In this document: piece after piece, positions 1 to 13,700 of the stretch
Layout: every line of letters begins with the position of its first letter
Numbering within the stretch: the first letter of the stretch is position 1
NCBI GenBank assembly: GCA_003993805.1
Contig: RSEF01000003.1
Location: 62,481,851 to 62,545,850 of the forward strand
Origin: Himantopus leucocephalus
Taxonomy: Eukaryota; Chordata; Aves; Charadriiformes; Recurvirostridae
DNA: 64,000 nt
Direction of reading: 5' to 3'
Position numbers and translations under genes: made by a program
The notes under the pieces: model-generated
What the model saw: only the letters and a program-made list of their open reading frames with translations
What the model was told of the DNA's origin: nothing
The model's database searches: none

Positions 1-1994
1 TTGACTTAGAAATGGACTAAATGGACTCATATGAAGTATTACTAAATTAAATTCACTTTGTATCCACAATTTTTGTAGTTTAGGGCTAATTAATTTGAAC
101 TTGATTTACGTCTAGACACCTGTCTCAGCATACTGGGCTTTAAGCATCTCTTACAATAGTGTATTGAACAACACACCACTGACCTGCTCACAGATTTGAC
201 AAAATGTAACATTCACAGCATATTATAGAATGACACATTTCATTTCTTACAGCACTTAACCAGTAACCTCCTCTCTCAAGAAAAAGCTGCTCCTGAAAGA
301 ACATGACTGATTCAGTTCTATAACCTACCTAAACTCCTGTAATCAAGAGCCAAATGCGTTTTTCTAAAACCAAGTTTGAAACTGCTACTACAGAAATGAA
401 AACAAATTGTTCTTTTCATTATAGAATCTGACTGTGCAATTAATATGCACTTACATCTCCCATTTTATCACTAACTGGCATTTGCATCAATATTGCAAAT
501 TAAAATCCATCATAACCTTACCTCAGTTGTCTCTGAAGAACAGAAATGAATTCCCCAAATGTGCAAAGTCAGTTTCCAGGACAAACCAAAACAAAACAAA
601 AAAAGAGGATCTGTTGTGTTTAGCACTAATTAACTTCCACTGTGCAGCAGCTAAGGCGTGCAGAGAGATTTTCAGGACCAAAAAAGCCTTGCGCCGGTCA
701 GCTGGGATTTTTTAAACTGGGAAATACTGAAGACACTTTGTTCTTCCTTGGACTGTCACACTGAGCCTAGCACAGTCCGGTTACTTAAGTTAACTAAGAG
801 GAGATCTGGTTAGTAAACAAGCTTGGCTCTGTCCAATGGCTTTCCACACCCTTCTGTTTATAGTTAGATGACTTGCATTCAGAGGTCACCCCATCAACAG
901 CTCCTGTCTTTCAGTGGGTATCTAATGTGCTGCGTTTATCCCAAGGCTCTTTTAATGAAACCACCTTCCTGGTCCCTGCTCGCCTGCTGTCGCTATGACA
1001 CATCTGCTCCTTATTGTGCAAAGTCCTATTAAGTGTTAAAATATACAGACAAGACGTACCTGGGCATATATTCTGCAAGTAATATGGATTTTTATGGGCG
1101 TGAACCTTGTCTGTGAATATTGACAAAATAAAGTCTTTTTAAAGATCAAAGAAAGAATTTTGCCAGCAACATTCATCTTGTGAATAAAAGAAATTCAGGA
1201 GGAAGGAAGATGGATGCCATTGTTTGATCTGGACTTTAAAACTTTTACAAATACTCCCCCAAAGGATAATGCATGTGCCTGTGCCAGATAATATTTACTT
1301 GAATATGTTAACATGCTGGAAACAAGAGACGAGGAGTGTCTTCGAGCTCTGCTGCAAAATGACACAGAGCCAAGAAAAACAAGGGTCAAGTGCCAGGACC
1401 CCAGCGCAAACACCAAGTCAATTCTGGGCTGAGAGAATACGTGGAATTGATGGTTCTTACAAAACACAGTAAATACGCAGCAGCGTACAGACTCCTAGCT
1501 CTCAGTTTTTATGCATACAATGTGCTACTGGTTACAAGGGGTTTGTGATCCAACTGGCAGTTGTTATTTTCTTCATATAGCATTGCAAACCAAAAAGACA
1601 AAGCCCAACCTTACTTTTCTTTACTCTACTGGAAATTACCCATAACAACAGACATATCTGAATTAACTATATCTTAAAATGGGAACAAGAACATGGTGGT
1701 TAGCATTTTTCTTCCCAAGTCCAAAGTCTCATAAAAATCAGAATTAAGAACTGTTTCTAAATTTCTACTCATACTTTTTCCCTCAGTTCTTAGCCATCGG
1801 GCAGCACTAGAAAGTTCAGACTTGTTTCACGTGGAGACATGAAACTGAAGATGGCAGTCTCTCCCCATGCAAACACAAACTTGACTGCTGCTCAGAAATG
1901 CTCTTTGAGTGAAAGTTACACCTGCAGCACATTTTCGGCACCAGTTTTTGTCACCACTACAGCATCAAAATGACAGATAGCAGCTTGGCTCTGT
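1..1994. other. No gene seen
   Basis: Ordinary AT-rich intronic sequence with short overlapping ORFs on both strands (434-715, 911-1126, 1195-1472), none recognisable. No repeat identified by eye. Confidence 0.5.
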
Positions 1995-2145
1995 TAAAGC
2001 TAATAAAACGTGATTGATGAACTGGGCTAGAAAGCCATGTCAGTTCAGATTAGGTTATTTGTGCCATCATTTGACAGGTCCCACACTTTATTATTAGAAT
2101 GGACTGTCAGGACTGTAAGGGCCACTAATAAATGCATCCGTCCAA
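1995..2145. promoter_or_regulatory. Candidate enhancer block with PBX/MEIS-like sites
   Basis: TGATTGATGA (2011-2020, PBX/HOX-like) and TTGACAGGTC (2071-2080, MEIS/TGIF-like) occur within a complex low-repeat stretch. Function is inferred from motif pairing only. Confidence 0.3.
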
Positions 2146-2161
2146 GTTCCCTGATGCCTTT

Positions 2162-2200
2162 TTTTGTACTTAAACATATTTATGATGTTTAAGTACAAAA
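2162..2200. repeat. Perfect 16-bp inverted repeat with 7-base loop
   Basis: TTTTGTACTTAAACAT (2162-2177) is the exact reverse complement of ATGTTTAAGTACAAAA (2185-2200), separated by ATTTATG. The hairpin would be stable in single-stranded DNA or RNA but is shorter than a microRNA precursor stem. Confidence 0.9.
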
Positions 2201-3657
2201 GTTTTTTTCATATGAAATCTTGCTTAATTTTTACAAAATACTTGTGCTTAGGAAGACAATATACTACCTTAAACAGGTGCCTGTCAGCTCCTATTATCTC
2301 ATGCACTGAAATCCAAGTAATCCTCATTTTACTGCATTATGTGGCATAATAAAGGCCCACCTCTTTGACAATGAAAACCCACTGGAGCATATATAAAGTA
2401 CTGGGGAGAGCATAATCAGCTTTCAGATGTTGTTTTTGACATAACCTTAACTGCTCAAACAACTAATACGTCAGATGTGGAAGGCTGCTACTGCAAGATT
2501 GCTTGCAAGTAATTGGCTTTTTCACCACCGAAAAAAAGGGAAACAAAGGAAAAAGCTATCGTGTACAATGCTGCCAAGGGCAGACTGAAAGCCATGGGAC
2601 ATACATGAACAGTGAGCTCTGAAGCTCAAAACCTTAGACACCGCTCAATGAACTGCAGAGCGCCTTCACAGTAGCAGATGAGGAACAAAATTTGTCTCTT
2701 CTTCTACCAGGCATCAGGCAGAGGAAAGCCAGCCTGGTTTCAGACTCCACAAGCAGTTAAAGGAGCACGCCATCACCCCCTTTGCACACCTCCGTACTCA
2801 GGAAGTCTTCACTCGGCAGCTTCAAACCAGAGCAGACTCATTTGCCACCCCCTGCCACCACTTCACATCTGTCCTCCCGTCTTCTGCCACAGACTGACAC
2901 GTCTCTGCACACAAGAATGCAAGGACCAAAGAAACAACCGTCAGCCTTCCTCCTTTTCTCAGTAAAACATGAGGACTGAATACCTGGAGGCGAAGTACAC
3001 TCCCATACACTTTTAAAGGCGTTTATTGCATAGTGGCGATAAAAAAAATTCTACGGCGTAATTCTGTGTGCACAGCTGTAGTGTCAAGAGATGATCAGAG
3101 AAAATTATTACATTTACAGCACGAGCTCCTTTCTCAGGCTGACAGGGGGAAATCACTGTCCCAGCATCCTGTGACTGATGAACTGCAATGTCTGCAAACT
3201 GGGATTACCAAGGAGATGTTTTCAATTTACACATAAATCAGAAGTTTCTTAATGCCCTTTATTTACGCCACTGTCCTAAGGACACAAATGTGACAGAAAG
3301 GAAGATAGCAGACACTAGCGAATAAAAATTGTACTCATTTGAGAAAATATGAAAGCATGAAATGTTCAATATTGTGAATTTCTCAATTAGTTCTGCAACC
3401 AAAAGTGTTTGGTTTGGGGCCACAGTGGCGAAAATTACTTCAGATGCTGGTTTTCCTGTTCTACAGTTTGCTTTATACATTGTTGTTCACTGTTGGCCTG
3501 CAATACAGAGAATATCAAACCCAAAAGAAAAGCTTACCAGCTTCACATTTTATTCATTGTCACAAACTAACAAACCATGCGGAACCACATAAGCTACAGT
3601 TACTGTTATACCCACCGCTTTGCAGACTAATAAAAATAGTGGTGGAGGTATGAAAGA

Positions 3658-3698
3658 TTTCTCTACCTTTTTTTTTCTTTTTCTTCTAGGTAGAGAAA
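3658..3698. repeat. 11-bp inverted repeat around a T-rich loop
   Basis: TTTCTCTACCT (3658-3668) pairs exactly with AGGTAGAGAAA (3688-3698), with a pyrimidine loop between. On the plus strand the loop ends CTTCTAGG, which mimics a splice acceptor, but no exon follows. Confidence 0.75.
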
Positions 3699-4164
3699 TT
3701 GGAGAAAAGGAAAATGCTCTATTTATATAAGCGGTAATCTCTTTTTAAGGTACTAATGGGAACATATGCTTCCCTTGAATGCATTTTTGCAGTTGCTGTT
3801 TTTTTACTATTCCTTCAGATTTCACCACGTGACATGAAGTACTTCTCAAGGTACATTAGAGGGAAGAACACACAGTAGCAGCAGATTTTGTTGCTGTTGA
3901 ACAACCTCGTCTAATACATTCTGAGTGCCACCACAACCACTCCATATTCTGAGTCAACGGGGTTTTTTAAGCAATACAGTGTTAAAACTGACAATAAAAA
4001 AAAACAACTAAGGAGTGTAAGAAGTAGCCATACTTTGAGAAAGGGCTGCCTGTGAGATTTTGGGTTGGTCAAGAGTTTCATAACTGGAGATCAAATTCAA
4101 TGCCAAATAAATATTTTAGTGGACCCTGATCTTGCATTCAAAGAGGGTTTGAAGGTGCTTTGAT

Positions 4165-4275
4165 CAAGGAGACTGCGCCAGCCCCTGACTCTCCCCCTGG
4201 GGCCTCTCTGCGTTCCCCCGGCTGGCTGACCGGCTCTGATGGGTCACGGCAGGCCCTGGGGGTGTCAACCTTTAT
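4165..4275. other. Small GC-rich patch, origin unknown
   Basis: A C/G-rich block (from ACTGCGCCAGCCCCTGAC to GGCAGGCCCTGGGGG) is followed by the short repeats GATAATGG and TATAATGG (4277-4301). CpG is moderate. It could be the end of an unrecognised repeat or a regulatory element. There is no open frame of note. Confidence 0.4.
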
Positions 4276-7200
4276 CCAGATAATGGATAATGGTATAATG
4301 GTGCCTCCAACCAACCCAGCTTTGTCAAAAACCTAACTCGCTCAACTGCTTTTACCTTTTTTTGTTAGTCTTTTTAGTTACAAAACTGTCAGAAAGAGTA
4401 AATTCCCAGCACTGAACTGCTCTGCTTTTTCAAGAAATTTAAATGAGATTTAAATTTACAAGCCCCTCTAAAACGGCTTGGCCGTCTTGCATTTTTTGGT
4501 TTGTCTGTTTGTTTTCCCTAGGCTGTATCTGTGGCAATCCCTCAGACCTGATGGGAAGACAAACTATCCTTTGAATTTCACTTCATGAGTGCCTCCCACC
4601 CGCTCCATGGCGGTAAAATCAAGGGGGTGAGACAAATCAAATCATCACTATTATAATACTTCCATCAATATGTGATACTGTATTTATTAGACTCTCCACT
4701 AAAGCTGTGTTATGTTCTGCCTGGGCACTCACCAGCGTGCAGCTCCTTAGAGGAAAGTCTGAGCTTTCTGAGGTCCCCATCATCTTCCCTCTCCTTATTC
4801 CCCTCAGCCCTGCAGAGAGCTGCTTCTCGGATACAGAGAACAAAACCAACAAAACAGCGGATGCCAGCTGGATTTCAGGACATGCCCTTTTTTTTTCATT
4901 ACTGAAACTGCTACCAAAACTTAAAAGCTGTTTGATTAAGCCTAAAAAAAAAATTGAAAAACAGATGGAAGCTAGCTAAATTCCAAGTTCAGAGAAAAGA
5001 ATAGACATCTATCAGAATTTCAAACATCAATAACTGAAAAAGTTTATAAACATAAATAAGAAGTACATATTGTAAACACAAATTAATAACAGCAACAAAC
5101 TATACATATTTACAAATCACATTCCTGAAAGAGCTTTAAAACATCACATTTTTTAAAAAGTTTTGAGGTCTTCTTAATTTGCCTTATGTTTTCTCAGCAC
5201 TCACATTTTGGAGTTTATTTCTGCAGTCTTAAATGCAACTCTGTAAAATGCAAGTATACATCTTCATGTCTTTAACTTGAAATCTGCAGCATTTATCTTG
5301 AAACATTAATGCCACAAAAACAATAAAATTGTCATAACTGGCAACGTAGTATTTTCTGCCCCAACATTTCCATCTCGATTTCTTCCGCTGGTTTCAATGA
5401 AATTTTCTCCAAAAAGTACTTATTTACATCTCGTTTCTACCCGGCATTTCAAGTGTCTCTGATATTAATTCTGATTTAAAACAAAGAAAGAAATAAAATC
5501 CTGAACTTTTCAAAATGCATGTCAAGTTCAAGGTACAAACTTTGTGAAAAGAGTTTTCATATAATTTCTCCTAAGGGATGTTGTCATTTAACACCTTGTC
5601 TTTCAAAGTCATTCAAGGTAAAAATAATTTTTTCAAGTATTAATTCAAGCCCCCACTAACTATTACTTGTTTTTATTACCACATTTTCTAGGCCTCCAAT
5701 CAAGATGAGTAACATGTCAGTGCTCAGTGCTGGGCACAAATATGACCTCAGCACTGTAAGCTTAAAATCTAGTTTTTCTTATGGCTCTAGAGAGTCAACT
5801 CTAATATAATCTTCCAGGTTTATTTTATGACCAAATAAAAAGTTTATTTAAATAAGTACAGGAGAGAATTACAGTTACGTGAAAGTTGGAAAGGATTTTA
5901 AATTTTTGAAACAGACCTTGCAATCTGCAGGGGTAACAAGAGGTGGGACTGTTGGGAGTTTTTGACTTGAACTTCTGATCAGCCGACCACATTTTCAATC
6001 ATTTTAACCATTTTGCATTCAAAGACACTCAGTAAAACCATTTGAGTATCTGACTGCTCTTAGCCAAGCCTCCTATCCTAGGTAACATCCAGTCTGAATA
6101 AACAAAATGCTGTCCATCTATATATCTCATTTCTTTCAGATGGGTACAATACTCTGGTACTGAGCACTTGTTTCAGCTTTTGTTCTGCTTCTGCACCAGG
6201 AGCAGCTCTCCTCCCTCTCCCCCCTCCCTCAGTACACATGTGGCAACTTCATTGTACGTACTCAGAAACGATGGTTTGAGGAATGGCGTGACAGATTTCT
6301 CATCTAAAACAAGGGCTCTATCCTTGCTTTAACTTACTGTTTATTTTGAAAGCTGACTGGCACCTCCCTAATTACCACGGACCTCCTCATCAGAAAGCTA
6401 GAGCAATATCAAGCCCGAGACGAACCAAAGCAGGGATTCCTAAGCTGTGGTATGCAAACCACTTCAAGGCACTACTCTTGCGCTGGGGCAGGCCAAAGTG
6501 GGAGCAGCAGCAACAGATCCTGACCTTTCTGGGCACAGGGCTGGGACTCACACTGTTTATTTGTGCCTGGAGCAAAGCCTAGCGCAGCAGGGGAAGTGCT
6601 TTTTGCACAAGGGAAAAGATGGTGTTTAGGTTCTGACTTGGGAGACATGGGAATTAAGGAATGGCTGACTGACCCTGAAAGAGATCGTCCATATACGACT
6701 CTTTTCTAGCAAAGAATCTCTTTCAGGCTATCACTTTAAGGGATTAACAAAATCGGCAGTTTAACTGAGGTCACCTCCCTTACTAAGACTGATAGGTAAG
6801 GATGTAAGAAAAATTCCATTGTCCTTTTTTTAAAATATAAACTTTCAAGCAACATGATAAATTTTATACCTGCATTAAAATAAACTGGTACAAAAACGAA
6901 ATTACAAAAGAAAAAAAGAAGTTACAAAATTTGTAATTTTGTAATTGCCTGTACGGTAATTATCTTAAACTAAACTAAATTAAAAGCTCTGCTTGTGAGT
7001 GAATGAAGCTTATCTTTCATAATCTGAAAGTACTGCTGAGCCACACTAACTATTCATCTCTCAATCTTTTCATCTAAAGAGACTAACAGCTAGCTAACAA
7101 AAAAAAATCAGGTATCACACAGAAATAAATATATTTTAGCCAGCTTTCCCCGAAAGTTATTGATGACACTGTAACTGTTAGGCAAGTTAGTATTCCATGT

Positions 7201-7989
7201 TTTTTAGGTGTGCATCTGTTACTAAAATCATTCCTTAGAAACCTAATTTGTTACTCAATTTCTTATACGTTTTCTTGATTTGGGTGAGATCTCTGTCCTT
7301 TTTCCACAATGCTTACAAAAAGCTTGTATCAAACATGCTGCTGATAAATTTGTTCCTTTGAATGTATATGTTCTTCTACTCATCAAAGGAGGACTTGCAC
7401 GGAAGTCTCCATTTTTTCTTTTGTTGGTGTTGGCAGCTTTACCAGTGGGAATTACAAAGAATTTCGCAGCCTGGCAAAGGGAGGAAGTGACATCTCTATA
7501 TCCCCAAATGATCCAGCTTTCAGCAGCTCGCTCCTTTTTCTGCTGTGCTACACTATAGGCTTTTATTCCTTTTTCCTCCAGTGACAGCTTGCTGCTTAAC
7601 TAAAATACAATCCTCCCTCTCTGTAATTTTATTATATCCACCCTTTGCTTTAAGCTGTTGCACCCTGCAGCCTCAGTTAAGTTTTTAGCCCTCTGCAACA
7701 CAGAAAAACATAGGGGCATATTCTGTTCTCTGGAGGCGTTCATCTATTTTGTGTGGAATGCACCACAATAATCAAGAGCAGAATGTGGGGTTTGGCTTCC
7801 ACGGATAGTTTTGCCAAGATATCGTTGTATTAAACTGATCGCTTACTAAACTCTACAAGCTTTTTAAATTTGTAGAACACCTTAAAATTCTACATTGCTT
7901 CATATGCAGGAGTCCTGCAGTATTTTTCAAACATACAGATTTACAATTGGAAATACAATGGTATTAATGTCCACTTATGACAACACTCC

Positions 7990-8190
7990 CCTTTACTGCA
8001 GTGTTAATCTAAAACTACCCATGACATAGGAGCAAAATTTGGCCCTTGCTGTATTTTTTTACCTAGTATTTCTATGTATAAAGAATGTTTTAATTCACTG
8101 CATCCGGTTTTCTTCTCATCACACTTGCAATTCCGCTACAGTCAATGGGGTTGCACTGTTGTAAGTGAGAGCAAAATTTGGATCAGGATA
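7990..8190 (+). repeat. Two head-to-tail relics of an old repeat
   Basis: The 13-mer GAGCAAAATTTGG occurs at 8030-8042 and 8169-8181. Each copy is preceded by text resembling the ancient amniote repeat that reads GTAAGTGAGAGCAGAATTTG. The second copy also retains TCAATGGGGTTGCACTG. This suggests two partial copies in the same orientation. Family identity is not verified. Confidence 0.4.
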
Positions 8191-10770
8191 CAGATTTCAA
8201 CACCACCCTACTCAAAAATATAGTGTTTCAGAGGTTTTACTGCAACTTCAAAGGTGGATCATCTTACGAGTGACTAGTGCTGGAGAGCAAACATCCTCCA
8301 TCATCATAACCAATTTCTCAGCATCAGCACAAGCTTTTGGAAGAATTACTAGGTTTACAACGTGATGTCTATTTCTGGACACAAGTACAGAAATGCAGAT
8401 AAGTTGCTTTTACATGCTATTTAGGTTTGCATATATAAATGAAGAATAAAATATCTCAAATCATAGGATTTCATAACATGATTCAGAACCTTTAATAAAA
8501 TCAGATTTCTGTCACTGTCATGAGACATTAGTTATAGTGTGATTCAAAATCAGTAACAAAAAAAAAGCAATAATTTTAAAAGCCTACAGAGAGGGTTTTT
8601 TCTTGTATACCTATACATTTATTTTCCTAACAGAGATCTCTAAAAAGTTACAGTATGGCCTAAACAGGGAATTTTGTATTCTGCTTCTCCAATGGGGCTT
8701 GTCATTATTTCCAGTAACCAAACAGTACCTTTTCAAGACTGAGAATGAAATGTAGAAGCTTCAATGCTTTTTCTGTGGAGCAAGAAATGAACTGAAATGC
8801 ATACAAAATGAAAGAATTCAAAGAAAACCTGGTAAGTTTTGCAGGTGAACAAAATTTCTGTCTGAACTGGGAACCAAGCACCAAACCCTAATTGGAATAC
8901 AGACAAAAAAACATTAATGGCATTTCCTTGTCGTACGCCAAAGTGATTTTTCTCAGCTTTGAAGGTAATGTGGTGATTCTGGTCACTGGCCCTAGAAAAT
9001 AAGTACAGATAAACCTTTTTCTTCTCTCTCAGACAGACACAACTGTGTTTTGGTAATTTTTAGAACACAAGAAAGTGGTTTGGAGATACACTTCTAAGCA
9101 AGGTATTTCTTTCAAAGTATTGGTTTCTATGCCAATAAGAGTATTCAACATAACCTATTAAAAAGCATACGCATATGCTTATTTGTTCACATGTGACTTG
9201 TTTCACTGGCTTTAATAAGATTATTCACAGTGTGCAGTTAGGTATATGTGTAAATCACCATATGAATGGAGCCTGAATTGAAACACTGTTGTAGAGTTTC
9301 TGCCAAGTATTTCAGGTCTTTTCGCTTTTCCAGATTTGTAATACTTACTGTTTTCAATGAAAAAGACATCACACTGTAATATGTGCAATTAGAAATGAGA
9401 CTTACTCCTCACACGTATTTCTAGAGATCTACAAACACCTTGAGATATTAGTAAAAAAATTATATAGTGCATGAAAATATTGCTTCAGCAATTTTAAACA
9501 ATTCAGGCACACCTATAGTCATTCAAATTGAATCCACTATAAATATCTTCAGCTTTAGCAAGAGTTCAAGGGAATATTAGAAAATACTAAGGAATATTTT
9601 AAATACATTGAGGTGCACAGCAGAGAGAGGAAATATGCAAGCTGGTAACTAAAAAATCTAGCTATAATAAAGCAACACTATTTCACTATAAGAAAAATTG
9701 TATTACATTTTCCGAGGGCATGGCATTACTGATCGACAAAGCCATGTATTCAAGGTTTCTGCTGATTTAGCCTCAGAACAATCCCATCTGGACAACTTGT
9801 ACCCTGTTACTATATGTAAATGCAGTTCTGCTTTCTGTCCCTGCTGTGAGCGCCCGTAAGCGATGTTAAAAGCACCGAGGGATAAAAGGAAGTTTCAAAC
9901 AACCTCCCAAGTGTATTTTTAAAAAATTAAATAAATGCCTGGTTGTGCCTGCGCAGAAGGGCAGGGTAGGAAGAAAGGGAGTCACTAGTGAAGTCGCCTT
10001 CTGACAAACGCGCCTGTTTGAGAGGGGAGAAGAGACAATTGGCAACAGAAGAAGGAATAGTTTGGGGTTTTTTTCCCCAGTGAATGCTGCACTCCAGAGC
10101 TGGCTGAGAGCTCAGTTTAAAAAGTATCAACCATGGTATCTCTGCCTTCAGTCTCTATTACAAGTTAGATTACCAAATTAGATATTTGGGTTATACAGGA
10201 TACAATGATGTATTTATGAAAGTGGACATTACTGATGTTTTGAAAAGTAGATGCAAGAGACCTCCACTGTCCCATTAAGTCATGAAACAAGCTGCCAGGA
10301 CAGGGATTTCCATCTTACCTCTATAGTCTATGGATTTATTGGTGCGTGAAATACACATATTTATACCTGACCAAAATAACACTACTTAATATTGGTGGAT
10401 GGTCTTATTTTTCATGAAATAATCTTAGTCATACAAAACCTAAGCTTTTAGCCTCCCTGTTCTCTAGTGGCAATGAATTCCAAATCTTTATTATGTGTTG
10501 GTAGAAAAATATTCCTTTTATTAGTTTGAAATATATTTCAATTTCTCTTAATACTCCCTAAATTGCAGCACTTGACTTACAGTCTCTATCCTAGTCATTA
10601 TTGCATATACATTACTGCACTCATCTGTCAACTGTATTTGTCACAGTCCATAAAGGAGGGTTGGTTTTTTTTACGTCTTTATTAATTTCCATTTCCCATA
10701 TCTGAATCCTGTAATTCTTCCAAATCCATAGCAGGTTGAGCAAAGAGAACTGAACCCAGAGCATGGATTT

Positions 10771-10790
10771 CCCTCCCTCCCTCCCTCCCT
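10771..10790 (+). repeat. (CCCT)5 tetranucleotide repeat
   Basis: Five tandem CCCT units. The complementary strand carries five GGG runs with one-base A spacers, a strong G-quadruplex pattern on the minus strand, which is the EYA4 sense strand. Confidence 0.93.
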
Positions 10791-13700
10791 CTGTGCTTTC
10801 CTCCTGTGGCAGCACATAAAGATTGGGATAGACTCAACTCAAAACTAACCACTGGGTAACCTTAATAGAGATTTTGTGTGAGGTCATTTATGCTGCCCTG
10901 TAGATTACCAAAGCTCTTACCTATCTAAGCAGTACCAGGGAAGGATGGTGGCAGGGCAGAGGGGTCTACTCACATTTTAGGGAACTACAATACCACTCTA
11001 CTCCACCACTCTTTCTGAATAGTTAACAGCCCACTTCAGAGAGCAGGTCAGTCCTCTTCCAGCACGTGACCCAGAAAACCAAAACCCGATTCGCTGTTGC
11101 AGAGGCCACACCTCTTATTGAGCTAACTTCTAGCTTGAGCTCCTCAACGGGGAGTTGCAATCTGGTGGGATGAACCTGAATTTTGGTTCACTAAATACCA
11201 CATAAATTTAGATGCCTGAAGAAGTGGTGCAAACTCTCCTTTTTTATATTTAAACAGACAAAGAATTTTGTAGTGTAATCAAAGATTCTGCTTGAGTGAA
11301 AAAGAAATGCAACACTGGGAACCTTAAGGCTGATCCTTTAGTTTTTAGTTAAACAAAATCAAAACTTCTGTTTTCTATAATAAGATTTGCCATATAGACA
11401 AAAAGGGAGTGACAACCACAGATTACTAGGTTAGTTTTGCAGCTCAGAGAGACACATTGTCTCAGAGCTGGTTATTGGAAAAGGAACACAAATAGGACCT
11501 GGAGGTACACCAAGTTTAAGAATAAACTGAGCAGCTCAAAGAGGAATTCCAGGGGGTACAAGTAGCTTAAAACAGCTACTATTTCAGTGAAATGTAGGAA
11601 ATCAAACATAAAAATGAGCTGACAGACTGTTTCAGAAGAACATGTGTGAATGAACAATTAACCTTGAGCATTTGGAAAACATTCACTAATGTCTTCCATT
11701 TGACACTATGTGAAAAGATCATATAGCTACCGCATGAAACAAACTCTGTATCTTGCTTTTCCTGTGTCTTTATCACATGAACTTCTTTAGCTTACCAGCA
11801 CAGATAAAGATGAAATCAGAGGGCCTTAAAGCTGAAGACAGAAGATGGAGTTTTTCATTATGTCTCTATTTTTATGATAAAATACTACACAGATTCTTAG
11901 ATTTCTGGTGTTCAAACAAACAGCTGAGGAGTTGTTCTGCAAAATTAAGTTAAACAGAAGCCATTTTCTGAAGGTCAGAGAGGAGTTTCACATAGTTAAT
12001 TCAACTCAAAGGGAATTAAAAACAAGAATGAATACAAATGGGAGCTGTGATAATAGTAAAAAGGCAGAAAATAGAAATTACAAGATCCTTAGAATTTACC
12101 CAGGAATGTGGGCACTGAATCATGCAGGTTTTTGAAAGCTCAGTTTCAAAGACAGAGTTTTCAGGTCACTGATTACACTGATTAGTAGAAGGACTAATAG
12201 AAGGACATACAATTAATTTCATCCACGTAAAAGAATTGGTAACGTGACTAAAAGAAACAGAGATCAAATACTTTGACAGACACAATGAAAATTCACTAAT
12301 CATCATGACATACAACCTGTTACCCAGAAGCATCTTTCAGATTTTTTCTTTATGTTTAAGTTGTACAAGGTTTGAAAGTTACCAAGTTATGAAGAGCTGA
12401 TTAATGAGCTGATGAATGGGATTCAGTGCCTCTCCAACTTTAAGATGGTCCGAAAGTCTACCAGGGTAAGCCTGAAGATTGTGCTGAGGAGGAAAGGAGG
12501 CCTGATATCACTCATGCAAACTACCCAAAGGTGTGGTCAATATAGCTGTCCTTCTACAAGATTGTCTTGCTACAGAGACGGCCAGTTTCTTTAAAAAGCT
12601 ATTATAGTATCTAGAAAGACTAGCACAAATAGATAAAGGTACCAAAACATTCCAAAAGACTTGTGTGCATCACATGGAAAACGGTCAGAGAAGCTACATT
12701 TTAAAGGATATTTATTTTCTACTATTTAAATAATTGATATCCATTGTGTGTTTAAAACTTACATAATTTTTAAGCATTTTGAAATGGTATTTGTAATTAT
12801 ACCATTCTATACTAACACCAAAACTTTCTAGAATTATTGAGTAAATAGGATTTTTTAAAATAGTGCTATTGAGACATTATTAAATGTATAACAAGAACTT
12901 CTATTTTAATCTCAGACATGTATAGGAAGAAAAACTTATAACTCAAGATTAAAAAGTAAACTACAGTATCATCACATACCAAATAGGTCATTGTTTTACA
13001 ATATATAATGGATAAAATGTTGGCAATTTTTTTCAGATAAATATTTTTTATTTACTTGCACAGAAATGAGTTTTCCTAGAAGCTTTTAGTTTTCTTATCA
13101 AGGGAAATCAAGTTTTTCTACCTCTAATGTAAAGGAATTCAATTAAGATATGCAAAAGTGGGAAATTTTCTCTTTTCCAATCCTTATAACACATAAAACA
13201 ATAGAAGCTGAGCTTTACTAGTTAAACTATTTTTTGAACGTTTCTAGTACACAGAACTTCAAAGCAAGAAGAAACCTAATTCTCAATTAAAACTCATTTT
13301 TTCAGAGGTCAGCAATTAATTTCATTTGTAACATCTGAAAATCCTTCTGTATACCTTTCAACACCTTTACGTATCCAGACAGCTTTGAAAATCTCTCCCA
13401 ATGTGATGACTTGTTTACTTAGTAACTGTTTTTAATAATTTTCTTGTATAACAAATCCTTCAGACTTGCATGAAAATATTTTTGTTACGTATTCAACCTA
13501 TTTAAGGCTGTTTTGTTTCAATAAAAGAGATTAAATGTTGATTTTCTGCATTTGGGTGGAATTTTGATTTGTATCCAAACTGCAGGTTGATCTAAACAAT
13601 AAGTTCAAATTTAAATTTCTACAAAGTAATAAATGTGGTATCCCTATTTTAACAAAATATAAACAGATTCAGAAGTTGTGTAAACCCATAAAATTACTTT

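Larger units (their letters stand above)
2201..7989. other. No gene seen apart from listed short elements
   Basis: AT-rich DNA holding the 3658 hairpin and the 4165 GC patch. A small dyad of ATTACAAAA/TTTTGTAAT lies at 6900-6946. The pair of antiparallel ORFs at 6346-6629 shows no family resemblance. Confidence 0.5.

Noticed and set aside
2162..2200. MicroRNA precursor
   Set aside because: The stem is 16 bp, shorter than a typical precursor, with no flanking pairing.
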